Shown here in pieces: positions 34,392 to 43,122 of a DNA stretch of 64,000 bases; within the stretch, counting starts at the first letter, position 1; the number at the start of each line of letters is the position of its first letter. Position numbers and translations under genes: made by a program. Origin of the DNA: Haloprofundus salinisoli (lineage in GTDB: Archaea; Halobacteriota; Halobacteria; Halobacteriales; Haloferacaceae). The notes below the pieces were generated by a model that did not search any database, was not told the origin of the DNA, and worked only from the letters and a program-made list of their open reading frames with translations. The stretch lies in assembly GCF_020097815.1 (NCBI RefSeq), contig NZ_CP083663.1, positions 930,001 through 994,000 on the forward strand, read 5' to 3'.

Positions 34392-34586
34392 ATGGCGAAA
34401 GGTACGGTTGACTTTTTCAACGACACAGGCGGCTACGGTTTCATCGAGACAGAAGATGCGGACGACGACGTGTTCTTCCACATGGAAGACGTCGGCGGCC
34501 CGGACCTCGAAGAGGGACAGGAAGTGGAGTTCGACATCGAGCAGGCCCCGAAGGGCCCGCGCGCGACGAACGTCACCCGACTGTAA
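34392..34586 (+). CDS. cspA: Cold-shock protein CspA
   Basis: A 64-aa single cold-shock domain: MAKGTVDFFNDTGGYGFIET with RNP1-like GGYGFIE (13-19) and RNP2-like VFFHM (27-31). It binds single-stranded RNA or DNA and acts as an RNA chaperone. The ATG at 34392 gives the standard N-terminus; ten more residues would be added by the upstream GTG/ATG. A TATA-like GGGTTATGTG at about 34356-34365 lies 30 bp upstream, suggesting a very short leader. It is a single gene. Confidence 0.95.
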   Translation: MAKGTVDFFNDTGGYGFIETEDADDDVFFHMEDVGGPDLEEGQEVEFDIEQAPKGPRATNVTRL

Positions 34587-34700
34587 AACGTCGTTCTTTT
34601 CAGAACGCGATCACTCACGAACACATTTCTATTTGAGCTACTCTCGGCGAGCGACGGCGTCGCCGCGCGGGGGTCGCTCCGGTCTCAGTTGGAGCCGTGC

Positions 34701-35396
34701 TCACTCCGGGCCGCGTTCGCCGACGGCGTCGCCGACGACGCGCCACTCGCCGTCCGACGCGTCGGGGTCGTCCGGCGCTTCGACGTCCGGAACTCCCGAG
34801 AGCCCTGGTCGGACCACCGACTCCCACCAACCCTCCTCGGGCGAGCCGTAGCCGGCGGTGTGCTCGGGAAACACGTCGCGCTCGAACGCCTCCCGCGAGA
34901 CGCGGCCGCGGCGACGGAGGTAGCCGTACGCCGCTCTGAGCGCCTCGCGGCGACGACGCTTCTGTTCCTGGCTACCCGGCGGTTCGAAGGCGTCGATGGC
35001 GTCGGCGACGTCGCCGGCGAGGTCGTACGCGTCGCCGAGCGGTTCCTGCGACGGTGCTTGCGGAGTTTCGCTCGGGTCGTTCTGCATCGCCGGCGGGACG
35101 GCGTCGCTGCTCGTCGTCGACGCCTGCGCCTCGACGTCCGTTTCGACCGACGACTCCGCGTCCGCCGCCTGTGATGCGCCCGCCTCGGTGAGCGTGTACG
35201 CCTCTCCGCGCGGGTCGTCGCCGGTGTCGAGCAGACCCCGTTCGTAGAGGTCGTCCACCTGATCGCCGATTCGGTCGGCGGTAATCGGGAGTTCGTCGGC
35301 GACTTCCTCCGGGAGCAGCGCCGAGTCGTCGGTGCGGGCGAAGACAGCCAGAATCTCCTCGTCGCTCACGTTGGGTTCGCGGTCAGCGTCTGCCAT
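34701..35396 (-). CDS. Winged-helix protein with one haloarchaeal WW-type C-terminal domain
   Basis: A 231-aa protein. Residues 10-80 are a winged helix (SDEEILAVFARTDDSALLPEEVADELPITADRIGDQVDDLYERGLL). A Ser/Asp/Glu-rich linker runs to about 145. The C-terminal domain (about 150-222: YGYLRRRGRVSREAF...VFPEHTAGYGSPEEGWW...GEWRVVG) is clearly related to the twin domains of the protein at 20071-21066, and shares the L-R-x-x-G, Y/F-P-E-x-x-x-GY, WW and W-R-x-V-G positions. Role unknown; probably a DNA-binding regulator. It is divergent from the membrane-protein gene at 35507. Confidence 0.75.
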   Translation of the reverse strand: MADADREPNVSDEEILAVFARTDDSALLPEEVADELPITADRIGDQVDDLYERGLLDTGDDPRGEAYTLTEAGASQAADAESSVETDVEAQASTTSSDAVPPAMQNDPSETPQAPSQEPLGDAYDLAGDVADAIDAFEPPGSQEQKRRRREALRAAYGYLRRRGRVSREAFERDVFPEHTAGYGSPEEGWWESVVRPGLSGVPDVEAPDDPDASDGEWRVVGDAVGERGPE

Positions 35397-35506
35397 ACGA
35401 CAGGTAGACCGCGGAGTCAGTTGAAGCCTCGGCATAAGGGGTTCCCCCACCACGAGGCGGTCGATATGTCTCCGGGATTTTTTGGAGTGCCGGACGTTCG
35501 TGCGGT

Positions 35507-36517
35507 ATGAACGACGGTGGGGACGACGGGCTGGCGCAGAGCGGGCTCGTCTACGAACCGTATCAGGCTTCGCCGCTGAAGCGATGGGTGCTCTTGGACG
35601 GTAACCGCATAGTGCTGACGGCGCTGCTGTCGGTCGCCGTCTGTGCGTCAGTGGCGGCGCTCTGCTGGGTCGGCGTCGTTCCCGTCGACGACGCGGACGC
35701 AGTGCTCTCGTTGGTCGGCGCACTGGTCGGCGGGACGCTTCCCTTCATCACTATCGTGCTCGCCATCAACCAGCTCGTGCTCTCGCAGGAGCTGGGGTCG
35801 ACCGACGAGCTGCGAACTCGGTTGGCGGCGATGCAGGAGTTTCGCCGGGAGGTCGAGACGCTCACCGGCCGGAGCGTCAGTCCCGCCGCACCGGCGGACT
35901 TTCTTCGCGGGCTAGTCGAACAGAACCGCTCGCGCGCGGAGACGCTCGAATCGGCCGTCGACGACACCGACGACGGGCTCCGCGAGAGCGTCCACCGGTA
36001 CGTCGAGACGATTCGCCACGAGAGCGAGACGGTTTCAAAGGCACTGGAGGACGCCGATTTCGGCACGTTCGACGCACTTTCGGCCGTTCTCGGCCACTTC
36101 GACGGTCGACATCTGCACACGGCGCAGGTGCTTCGAGCGGACCACCGAGAGGCGTTCGACGACGAGGCCGAGACGCTCGACGAACTCATCGAACTGCTCG
36201 AACAGCTCGCCGTCGCCCGACAGACGTTCAAAACTATCTACGTACAACACGAACTCGCTGCGCTCTCGCGGTTACTTCTCTACGTCGGCTTCCCGACCCT
36301 GTTCGGCGGTGGACTGCTGATGCTCTCCTACGAGTCGCTGCTCTCGTCGACCGCCGGCACCGGCCTGCCGTTCTGGCTCGTCGCCGGCGGCGTCACGCTC
36401 GTCTTCCTCCCGTTCGTCGTCCTCCTGACCTACACGCTCCGCATCGCGACGGTCGCGAGCCGAACCGCCGACTTCGGCCCGTTCGTACCGCGCGCGACGG
36501 TGAAAGACGACCTCTGA
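35507..36517 (+). CDS. Haloarchaeal four-helix membrane protein of unknown function
   Basis: A 336-aa protein with two membrane helices at about 30-90 (LTALLSVAVCASVAALCWVG; LVGALVGGTLPFITIVLAI), a long charged cytoplasmic helical region of about 150 residues (coiled-coil-like, DELIELLEQLAVARQTFKTIYVQHELA), and two more helices at about 260-320. The arrangement is like membrane scaffold or sensor-type proteins. No enzyme or transporter motif was seen. Its start is 110 bp from the divergent winged-helix gene, so the two may share a regulatory region. Confidence 0.72.
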   Translation: MNDGGDDGLAQSGLVYEPYQASPLKRWVLLDGNRIVLTALLSVAVCASVAALCWVGVVPVDDADAVLSLVGALVGGTLPFITIVLAINQLVLSQELGSTDELRTRLAAMQEFRREVETLTGRSVSPAAPADFLRGLVEQNRSRAETLESAVDDTDDGLRESVHRYVETIRHESETVSKALEDADFGTFDALSAVLGHFDGRHLHTAQVLRADHREAFDDEAETLDELIELLEQLAVARQTFKTIYVQHELAALSRLLLYVGFPTLFGGGLLMLSYESLLSSTAGTGLPFWLVAGGVTLVFLPFVVLLTYTLRIATVASRTADFGPFVPRATVKDDL

Positions 36518-36628
36518 GAACGGACGGCTGCGCGGTGGGATGCGGCGTCTCCCGTTCCCGAGACCCGACGCGTCGGCCCGGACGCGGTTGGCTTTTGTCG
36601 TCGCCGCCCGAACAGTCGTCGACGAAGA

Positions 36629-37435
36629 ATGACCGACGACGAGCGGGTCGACGGGACCGAATCCGGTGTCGCCGAGACGGACCGAAGAGCGCACGCGGTG
36701 ACGCTGCACCGGCCGACGCACCGCGAGGTGCTCTGGCAGGTCGAGGAGGCGTTCGAGCGCGGCGACATGGTGACGCTGTTCGGCCGCTGTACGGTCGAGT
36801 ACGACGGCCGCGCCGCCAGCACGCTCGGCCTCGGCAACCGACTCGTGATTCTCAAGCCCGACGGCGCGGCGCTCGTCCACACCGACGAGAAACGGACGCC
36901 GGTGAACTGGCAGCCGCCGGGCTGTGAACACCACGCGGCGGTTCGAGACGGACAGTTCCGGATTCGCAGCGAGCGCACGACGCCCGCCGAGACGCTCGAC
37001 GTGCGGTTCGAGCAGGTCCACCAGTTCTCGGCGCTGTCGGTCACCGGCGGCCGGGATCTCGACTTACAGGGGAGCGAGGAGGATCTCCGCCAGCATATCC
37101 TCGACGACCCCGATCTCGTCGAATCCGGCTTTCTCCCGCTGGCGACCGAGCGCGAGACGAGCGCCGGGCCCGTCGACATCTACGGCGAGGACGACGACGG
37201 CGCGGCCGTCGCCGTGGAGTTGAAGCGGCGGCGGGTCGGCCCCTCGGCGGCGAGCCAACTCCAGCGGTACGTCGCCGCGCTGCGCGCGGAGTTCGGTGAC
37301 GGCGCGGCGGTTCGGGGGATTCTCGTCGCGCCGTCGGTCACCGACCGGGCGGCCGCGCTCTTGGAGCAACACGACCTCGGATTCGTCGCGCTGGATCCGA
37401 CGACGGGGCGTCCGCCGGAAGGAGACGAGGAGTAG
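36629..37435 (+). CDS. nucS: NucS mismatch-specific endonuclease
   Basis: A 268-aa NucS/EndoMS protein, which cuts both strands at mismatched or branched DNA and works with PCNA in archaea and actinobacteria. The N-terminal DNA-binding domain has REVLWQVEEAFERGDMVTLFGRCTVEYDGRA. The nuclease domain carries PVDIYGEDDDGAAVAVELKRRR, with D183, E197 and K199 as the metal-binding catalytic set, then SAASQLQRYVAALR. The protein lacks an obvious PCNA-binding peptide at its end (LDPTTGRPPEGDEE), although short motifs are hard to judge. MutS and MutL are encoded in the same window. Confidence 0.94.
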   Translation: MTDDERVDGTESGVAETDRRAHAVTLHRPTHREVLWQVEEAFERGDMVTLFGRCTVEYDGRAASTLGLGNRLVILKPDGAALVHTDEKRTPVNWQPPGCEHHAAVRDGQFRIRSERTTPAETLDVRFEQVHQFSALSVTGGRDLDLQGSEEDLRQHILDDPDLVESGFLPLATERETSAGPVDIYGEDDDGAAVAVELKRRRVGPSAASQLQRYVAALRAEFGDGAAVRGILVAPSVTDRAAALLEQHDLGFVALDPTTGRPPEGDEE

Positions 37436-37462
37436 CGACGGAAATGACACGGAGGCGAGAAA

Positions 37463-38140
37463 TCACGCCGAGTCGTCCGCGAGCTTTCGGAAGTTCTCGA
37501 AGACGCGCGTCGCGGTCACCTCGTCGAAGCTGCGGTCGGTGTCGGACCAGCCGAAGTCGCATCGGACTCGGTCGTGGAGCGCCTCGGTGAACTCCGGATG
37601 GAACTGCGTCGTCCACAGCGGCGCGTTTTCGTGACGCGTCGCGACGAGCGGATAGTAGTCGGCGCTGGCTATCGGCTCCATCCTCGTTCCGGCGTCGACG
37701 ACCACGTCGCCGTGAACCATCGGTACCGTCTCCGCGACGCCCGAGAAGAGCGGGTCGTCCACGAGGTCCAGTGAGACGAGTTCAGTTTTCAGCCCGCGGT
37801 GTTCGACGGTCCCGCCGAGCGCGTCGTTGACGAGTTGGTGACCGAAACAGACGCCGAGCGTCGGAACTTCCTCGTCGACTAACTCGCGGACCAGCGCGCG
37901 CTGGTCGTCCATCCACGGATAGTCCTCCGACTCGTAGACGCCGGCGGTGCTGCCCGACAGGACGACGCCGTCGACGTCCCCTGCGTCGCCGACGCTCTCG
38001 ATATCCTCGAACGCCGCGACGGTTCGCGGCCCGCCGTCGCGGGCGTAGTCGTGGACGGCGGCGTCGGGCAGGTAGCTGGCGAGTTCGCGTACGAAGTAGT
38101 TTGCTTCGGGATTTACTTCGTTCGCCAGAACGAGAATCAT
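37463..38140 (-). CDS. Type 1 glutamine amidotransferase-like protein
   Basis: A 225-aa class I glutamine amidotransferase domain with the catalytic triad C98 (TLGVCFGHQL), H181 and E183 (QFHPEF). Such domains release ammonia from glutamine for a partner enzyme. It is similar to the GATase subunit of GMP synthase, but no synthetase is next to it, and small stand-alone members of unknown role are common in haloarchaea. The ATG at 38140 starts at MILVLANEVNPEANY; the frame is open to 38227. It is a single gene between two divergent or convergent neighbours. Confidence 0.82.
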   Translation of the reverse strand: MILVLANEVNPEANYFVRELASYLPDAAVHDYARDGGPRTVAAFEDIESVGDAGDVDGVVLSGSTAGVYESEDYPWMDDQRALVRELVDEEVPTLGVCFGHQLVNDALGGTVEHRGLKTELVSLDLVDDPLFSGVAETVPMVHGDVVVDAGTRMEPIASADYYPLVATRHENAPLWTTQFHPEFTEALHDRVRCDFGWSDTDRSFDEVTATRVFENFRKLADDSA

Positions 38141-38300
38141 CGGTCGTAATCGTGTGCGCGGGGAGATAACGGTACTGCCGACGGGGTCGGGAGGCGAGAG
38201 CGTGCCGAGGGGGTAAACCCGTGCCAACGAGTCGCAGAACGCGCAGAAGACGCATCGAAGGCTTTATTCACCGCGTTGGCCTTGTTCAGCGCAAGTAACT

Positions 38301-38831
38301 ATGGCAGACAAACCGGCCTCAATGTACCGGGAGATCTCCAAAAAGCCGTACACGCGGCGTGAGTACATCACGGGGATTCCTGGCTCGAAGATCGCACAGC
38401 ACAACATGGGCAACCTGCAGACGGGTCCGGAGGACTACCCGGTTCAGATCAGCCTCCGCGTCGAAGAGGAGTGCCAGATTCGTCACGGCTCGCTCGAATC
38501 GGCCCGCCTGTCGGCGAACCGCCTGCTCCTGAAGCACGTCGGCCAGCCGAACTACAAGATGGTGCTCCGCAAGTTCCCCCACCACGTCCTGCGCGAGAAC
38601 AAGCAGGCGACCGGTGCGGGTGCGGACCGTGTCTCCGACGGGATGCGTCAGGCGTTCGGGAAGCCGGTCGGCACGGCCGCGCGCGTCCAGCGCAACGACG
38701 CCGTGTTCACCGCCTACTGCACCCCGGAGGACGCCGAGACGGTGAAAGACGCCTTCCGCCGCGCGTACAACAAGATGTCGCCGCCGTGCCGCATCGTCGT
38801 CGAGAAAGGCGAAGAACTGCTCGTCGCGTAA
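38301..38831 (+). CDS. rpl10e: 50S ribosomal protein L10e (L16)
   Basis: A 176-aa archaeal L10e, a large-subunit protein near the peptidyl-tRNA and elongation-factor sites. The start [27 protein letters not shown] and the segment [31 protein letters not shown] (residues about 92-123) are hallmarks. It is a single gene with a TTTATT box about 38 bp upstream of the ATG (38262-38267). A T-rich GTTTTTCC follows the stop and may end transcription. Confidence 0.97.
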   Translation: MADKPASMYREISKKPYTRREYITGIPGSKIAQHNMGNLQTGPEDYPVQISLRVEEECQIRHGSLESARLSANRLLLKHVGQPNYKMVLRKFPHHVLRENKQATGAGADRVSDGMRQAFGKPVGTAARVQRNDAVFTAYCTPEDAETVKDAFRRAYNKMSPPCRIVVEKGEELLVA

Positions 38832-38893
38832 GCGGAAACGCCGCCCGCGACGGCGGACACACACGTTTTTCCCTCTTCCACCGAACCTAGCGT

Positions 38894-39751
38894 ATGCTCC
38901 GACTCGCGGTGACGACCGACGCCGAGACGTTCGAGCGGATGCGCGACCCGCTGGCCTCGCGCGGCGTCGACGTTCGCCACCTCCGCGCGAAGGGACGGAC
39001 GATTCGGCTCACCTCGTCGCCGACGGAGACGTTCGACGTGGGGTTCGTCTACCCGACCCGACCGATGGAGGGCGGGGCGCTCGACGCCCTCCACGAGCTT
39101 CCGTGGGTGAACGACCGCGAGGCCGTGCTCACCTCGCGGAACAAGGCGGGCGTCGTCGCCGCGCTCTCTCGGGCGGGCCTCCCGGTGCCGGAGACGACGA
39201 TGGTCTCGAACCCCGTCGACGACGACGCGCTTCTCGCCGCCGCCGCCGAGTTCGACGGACCGCTCGTCGTCAAACCGAACTCGACGACCCGCGGCACAGG
39301 AATCGTCCGCGTCGACGACCCGGACTCGCTCTCGGGAGTGGTCGACTATCTCCGACTCGTTCACGACTACAACGCGACCGGCGACAAGTCGTATCTGCTG
39401 CAGGAGTTTCTGCCCGCCGCGCGCGACTACCGGGCGATGGTCGTCGACGGCGAGTGCGTCGGGGGTGTCGAACGCCGGTTGCCGACCGAAGCACGGGAGG
39501 CGGGTCGGTGGAAACACAACGTCCACCGCGGCGCGGAGGCGACGGGCGTCGAACTCCCCGACCGACACCGGCGGCTCGCCGAAGAAGTCGCCGCCGTGCT
39601 GGACGTTCCGTATCTCGGGGTCGACCTCCTCGAAACCGAAAATCGACTCGTCGTCGGCGAGACGAACGCGCGGCCGACCATCGACGACGCGAAGTACGAC
39701 GCGGGCTTTTACGACCGATTGGCGGCGCTGGTGAAGCGACAGGTCGAGTGA
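38894..39751 (+). CDS. RimK-type ATP-grasp protein
   Basis: A 285-aa ATP-grasp domain protein. It has the middle ATP-grasp region (KAGVVAALSRAGLPVPETTMV; PLVVKPNSTTRGTGIVRV), a hinge YLLQEFLPAARDYRAMVVDGE and a metal site near LLETENRLVVGETNARP (about 250-266), like RimK, LysX and related ligases that join amino acids or other groups to a carboxylate. The substrate is not visible; in haloarchaea close relatives are usually described only as RimK family. It is directly downstream of rpl10e with a 62-bp gap. Confidence 0.85.
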   Translation: MLRLAVTTDAETFERMRDPLASRGVDVRHLRAKGRTIRLTSSPTETFDVGFVYPTRPMEGGALDALHELPWVNDREAVLTSRNKAGVVAALSRAGLPVPETTMVSNPVDDDALLAAAAEFDGPLVVKPNSTTRGTGIVRVDDPDSLSGVVDYLRLVHDYNATGDKSYLLQEFLPAARDYRAMVVDGECVGGVERRLPTEAREAGRWKHNVHRGAEATGVELPDRHRRLAEEVAAVLDVPYLGVDLLETENRLVVGETNARPTIDDAKYDAGFYDRLAALVKRQVE

Positions 39752-39869
39752 TGACAGCACGGAGTCGTAACGGAGTCGCAACGAAGTCGGAACGGAGTCG
39801 GAGCGCCGTCGCTGTTCGGTGTGCGGGAGGAAACGGTGGAGGGAGCGACGACGGTGTCGGCGGACGGCG

Positions 39870-40241
39870 CTACTCGACGTCGATTTCGGCGGAGTCCTCG
39901 ACGCGGTCGAGCGTCACCTGGAGGACGCCGTTTTTGAACGTGGCGCTCGCGGAGTGTTCGTCGACGCGCGCGGGCAGTTGGATGCGCTCGTCGTACTCGC
40001 GGCGGTCGCTCGCGGCGCTGATGGTGAGGCGCTCGCCGTCGCACTTCAGGTCGATGTCGTCCTTGTCGACGCCGGGGAGGTCGGCGACGACGCGGATCTG
40101 GTCACTCTCGTCGAGGACGTCGACGTGAGTCTCGCTCGCAAAGCCCGTGCGGTCGTCGAATCCGCCGGTCATCTCGTTCATCATGCGTTCGATCTCGCCG
40201 AAAATGTCGCCGAAGGGGTCGTCACGGTCGTCTCGCTTCAT
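39870..40241 (-). CDS. hsp20: Hsp20 small heat-shock protein
   Basis: A 123-aa alpha-crystallin domain chaperone that holds unfolding proteins. The segment ETHVDVLDESDQIRVVADLPGVDKDDIDLKCDGERLTISAASDRREYDE followed by ATFKNGVLQVTLDRVED is the crystallin core (residues about 36-118). The N-terminus is short and acidic (MKRDDRDDPFGDIFGEIERMM) and the C-terminal I-x-V motif survives as EIDVE. The ATG at 40241 is preferred over 40268. It is divergent from the GAPDH gene. Confidence 0.92.
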   Translation of the reverse strand: MKRDDRDDPFGDIFGEIERMMNEMTGGFDDRTGFASETHVDVLDESDQIRVVADLPGVDKDDIDLKCDGERLTISAASDRREYDERIQLPARVDEHSASATFKNGVLQVTLDRVEDSAEIDVE

Positions 40242-40356
40242 GCGGCACGCTATGTCGTATGCGCTCAAAAGCCTTCTGTCGGTGTCCCCATCGCGGAATC
40301 TATCTCGGTTGATACGGCGAAAAGAGACGTTCCAAAACCACTATACGAGGCGGGGT

Positions 40357-40364
40357 TTAAGTAC
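40357..40364 (+). promoter_or_regulatory. TATA box of gap
   Basis: TTTAAGTA centred about 26 bp upstream of the GAPDH ATG at 40386, in a GC-rich context. This spacing puts the transcription start at or near the start codon (leaderless). Confidence 0.6.
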
Positions 40365-40385
40365 TCTCCAGGCACTAACTCAGCT

Positions 40386-41435
40386 ATGAGTGAAAAATCG
40401 CACTTAGCCGCTGGCGAAGAAGTCGACGAGTCGGAAGTTGTGCGCATCGCACTTAACGGCTTCGGGCGCATCGGACGGAACGTCTTCCGCGCGGTCATGG
40501 ACGACCCCCGTATCGAACTAGTGGCCATCAACGACGTGATGGACGGCGAGGACATGCGGTATCTCAGCAAGTACGACACCGTCATGGGCCGCCTCGACGG
40601 CGTGACGCTGGAGGACGACCGACTCTCCATCGGCGACACGTCGGCAGAGGTGCTCAACGTCCAGAGTCCCGCCGAACTGCCGTGGGACGACCTCGACGTC
40701 GACGTGGCGCTGGAGTGCACGGGTATCTTCCGCACGTACGACGACGCCCACGACCACGTCGAGGCGGGCGCGGACAAAGTCGTCATCTCCGCGCCGCCGA
40801 AAGGTGACAAGCCGGTCAAGCAGCTCGTCTACGGCGTCAACCACGACGAGTACGACGGCGAGGACGTCGTCTCGAACGCCTCCTGTACGACCAACAGCAT
40901 CACGCCGGTGGCGAAGGTGCTCAACGACGAGTTCGGTATCAACTCGGGCCTGATGACGACGGTCCACGCCTACACCGGATCGCAGAGTCTCATCGACGCG
41001 CCGAAGGGCAAGACCCGCCGCGGGCGCGCCGCCGCCGAGAACATCATTCCGACGACGACGGGTGCCGCGAAGGCGACGACCGAGATTCTGCCCGAACTCG
41101 ACGGGAAGCTCGACGGTATGGCCATCCGCGTGCCGGTGCCGAACGGCTCCATCACGGAGCTCGTCGTCGACCTGCAGGGCGACCCCAACGCCGACGAAAT
41201 CAACGAAGCGTTCCGGAACGCCGCCGACAACGAACTGGCGGGCGTGCTCGGTTACACCGACGACGAGGTCGTCTCCTCGGACATCCTCCAGCTACCGTTC
41301 TCCTCGACGGTCGACCTCAACTCGACGAACGTGCTCGAAAACGGCGGCCTCGCCAAGATTCTGACGTGGTACGACAACGAGTACGGCTTCTCGAACCGGA
41401 TGCTCGACGTCGCGCGCCACATCACCGAAGAGTAA
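40386..41435 (+). CDS. gap: Glyceraldehyde-3-phosphate dehydrogenase, bacterial/type I
   Basis: A 349-aa phosphorylating GAPDH of the bacterial-eukaryal type, converting glyceraldehyde 3-phosphate to 1,3-bisphosphoglycerate. It has the NAD-binding start (VVRIALNGFGRIGRNVFRA), catalytic SCTTNSITP with C167, the later histidine in TVHAYTGSQ, and C-terminal WYDNEYGFSNRM. The short charged N-terminal extension (MSEKSHLAAGEEVDES) is typical of haloarchaea. pgk, the next enzyme of the pathway, follows after 121 bp, with its own TATA-like element. A second, unrelated-type GAPDH lies 2.2 kb away on the other strand. Confidence 0.96.
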   Translation: MSEKSHLAAGEEVDESEVVRIALNGFGRIGRNVFRAVMDDPRIELVAINDVMDGEDMRYLSKYDTVMGRLDGVTLEDDRLSIGDTSAEVLNVQSPAELPWDDLDVDVALECTGIFRTYDDAHDHVEAGADKVVISAPPKGDKPVKQLVYGVNHDEYDGEDVVSNASCTTNSITPVAKVLNDEFGINSGLMTTVHAYTGSQSLIDAPKGKTRRGRAAAENIIPTTTGAAKATTEILPELDGKLDGMAIRVPVPNGSITELVVDLQGDPNADEINEAFRNAADNELAGVLGYTDDEVVSSDILQLPFSSTVDLNSTNVLENGGLAKILTWYDNEYGFSNRMLDVARHITEE

Positions 41436-41454
41436 CGCCGCACTCCCGGCTGAG

Positions 41455-41467
41455 TTCGGTTTTTCGT
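41455..41467 (+). terminator. T-rich terminator candidate after gap
   Basis: AGTTCGGTTTTTC about 20 bp after the gap stop is a five-T run in otherwise GC-rich DNA, the usual form of archaeal terminators. No strong hairpin precedes it. Confidence 0.35.
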
Positions 41468-41523
41468 CCAAGAAGCAATCCGTGAGCGGTAGTGCAGCCG
41501 TAGTTCGGCCGCTTCCGCCCACG

Positions 41524-41531
41524 ACTAAGTA
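41524..41531 (+). promoter_or_regulatory. TATA box of pgk
   Basis: ACTAAGTA centred 29 bp upstream of the pgk ATG. The AGGTGAG just upstream of the start also resembles a Shine-Dalgarno sequence but is only about 1 nt from the ATG, so leaderless translation is more likely. Confidence 0.5.
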
Positions 41532-41556
41532 GCAGTCGCACGACTTTCGAGGTGAG

Positions 41557-42780
41557 ATGGCTTCGTTCAACACGCTCGACGAGCTCGACGCCGAACAGCG
41601 AGTGCTCGTTCGCCTCGACCTGAACTCTCCCGTCGAGGACGGTCGGGTACGGGACAACCGCCGCTTCGAGCGGCACGCCGAGACGGTGTCGGAACTCGCC
41701 GGCGAGAACCACCGCGTCGTCCTGATGGCACACCAGGGTCGCCCCGGCGACGACGACTTCGTCTCGCTGGAGCAGCACGCCGACATCCTCGCCGACCACA
41801 TCGACAGGGACGTGAAATTCGTCGCCGACACGTACGGCGAGGAGGCGCTGGACGCGATCGACGCGCTCGAATCCGGCGAGGTGCTGCTGCTCGAAAACGT
41901 CCGAATGGTCGACGACGAGTTGCCCGAAGAAGAGCCCGAGACGAAGGCCGAAACCGAGTTCGTCCAGACGCTCGCGCCGACGTTCGACGCCTACGTCAAC
42001 GACGCGTACTCGGCGGCCCATCGAAAACACGCCTCGCTCGTCGGCTTCCCGCTCGTCCTGCCCGCCTACGCCGGGCGCGTGATGCAGACCGAGTACGAGG
42101 CGAACTCCAGCATCGCCACCCGCGAGTTCGACGGGCAAGTGACGATGGTCGTCGGCGGGACGAAGGCGACGGACGTCATCGGCGTGATGGACGCCATCGG
42201 CGAGAAAGTCGACCAGTTCCTCCTCGGCGGCATCGCGGGCGAACTGTTCCTCCGCGCGGAGGGCCACCCGGTCGGCCGCGACGTCGGCGACATGGAACTC
42301 TTCGACGACCAGTGGGAGAACAACCAGGACGTCATCGAGGACGTCCTCCAGCGCCGTGCCGGGCAGATTCGGCTCCCTGTCGATTTGGCGTACGAGGACA
42401 GTAGCGGCGAGCGTGCCGAGATTTCGGTCGAGAGTATCGAGGAGAAGGAGACCGGCTATCTCGACGTCGGGTCCGAGACCGTCGAGGGCTACGCGCCGAC
42501 GATCCGCGAGTCCGAGGCGGTGTTCGTGAAGGGCGCACTCGGCATGTTCGAAGACGAGCGGTTCGCCGACGGGACGGTCGGCGTCCTCCGCGCCATCGCG
42601 GAGACGGACTGCTTCTCGGTCGTCGGCGGCGGCGACACCTCCCGCGCCGTCGAGATGTACAGGCTGAGCGAGGACGACTTCTCGCACGTCTCCATCGCGG
42701 GCGGGGCGTACATCCGCGCGCTGACGGGCGAGTCGCTCCCGGCGGTCGAGGTGTTGGAAGCGCAGGCGCAGAAGGAGTAA
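41557..42780 (+). CDS. pgk: Phosphoglycerate kinase
   Basis: A 407-aa phosphoglycerate kinase, transferring phosphate between 1,3-bisphosphoglycerate and ADP. The N-domain has LVRLDLNSPVEDGRVRDNRRF (substrate-binding loop), VVLMAHQGRPG and LENVRMVDDE. The C-domain has GGTKATDVIGVMDAI, GALGMFEDERF and the nucleotide site SVVGGGDTSRAVE. It lies 121 bp after gap and probably has its own promoter, though read-through from gap is likely. Confidence 0.97.
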   Translation: MASFNTLDELDAEQRVLVRLDLNSPVEDGRVRDNRRFERHAETVSELAGENHRVVLMAHQGRPGDDDFVSLEQHADILADHIDRDVKFVADTYGEEALDAIDALESGEVLLLENVRMVDDELPEEEPETKAETEFVQTLAPTFDAYVNDAYSAAHRKHASLVGFPLVLPAYAGRVMQTEYEANSSIATREFDGQVTMVVGGTKATDVIGVMDAIGEKVDQFLLGGIAGELFLRAEGHPVGRDVGDMELFDDQWENNQDVIEDVLQRRAGQIRLPVDLAYEDSSGERAEISVESIEEKETGYLDVGSETVEGYAPTIRESEAVFVKGALGMFEDERFADGTVGVLRAIAETDCFSVVGGGDTSRAVEMYRLSEDDFSHVSIAGGAYIRALTGESLPAVEVLEAQAQKE

Positions 42781-42785
42781 GCGAC

Positions 42786-43019
42786 TCAGTCGGCGCGGTG
42801 CCGCGCGAGTCCACGTAATCCCGCTCCGACGAGGTAGAGCCCGAGCGGGAGGAACACGACGACAACGACGGTGTCGGCCGGCCCCCACCAGAGCGCGCTG
42901 TCGACGCCGCCGACGAGGGTCGACGACTGCGCGTAACTGAGGTAGTTGAACACGCGGTAGAGCGGCCACGCGAGGACCACGAGACCGATACCGAGTTTGG
43001 GGAGGGCGTCGGTGTTCAC
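42786..43019 (-). CDS. Small membrane protein
   Basis: About 77 aa with two membrane helices: one in residues about 6-24 (LGIGLVVLAWPLYRVFNYL) and one at about 45-68 (TVVVVVFLPLGLYLVGAGL). The protein ends with a basic tail (RGLARHRAD). No domain is recognised. It starts with GTG at 43019; an ATG at 43043 is also in frame. It converges with pgk, with only 5 bp between the stops, and is divergent from the phosphoesterase gene. Confidence 0.65.
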   Translation of the reverse strand: MNTDALPKLGIGLVVLAWPLYRVFNYLSYAQSSTLVGGVDSALWWGPADTVVVVVFLPLGLYLVGAGLRGLARHRAD

Positions 43020-43122
43020 AGGTTGAATCAGGAGAGGAGGCAACTAACCGCTTCGATGGCGGGTCGATGTAGCTGGGCCGCTCGACGCCACGACTTTGTT
43101 CTTCACGACTAAACGTACACCC

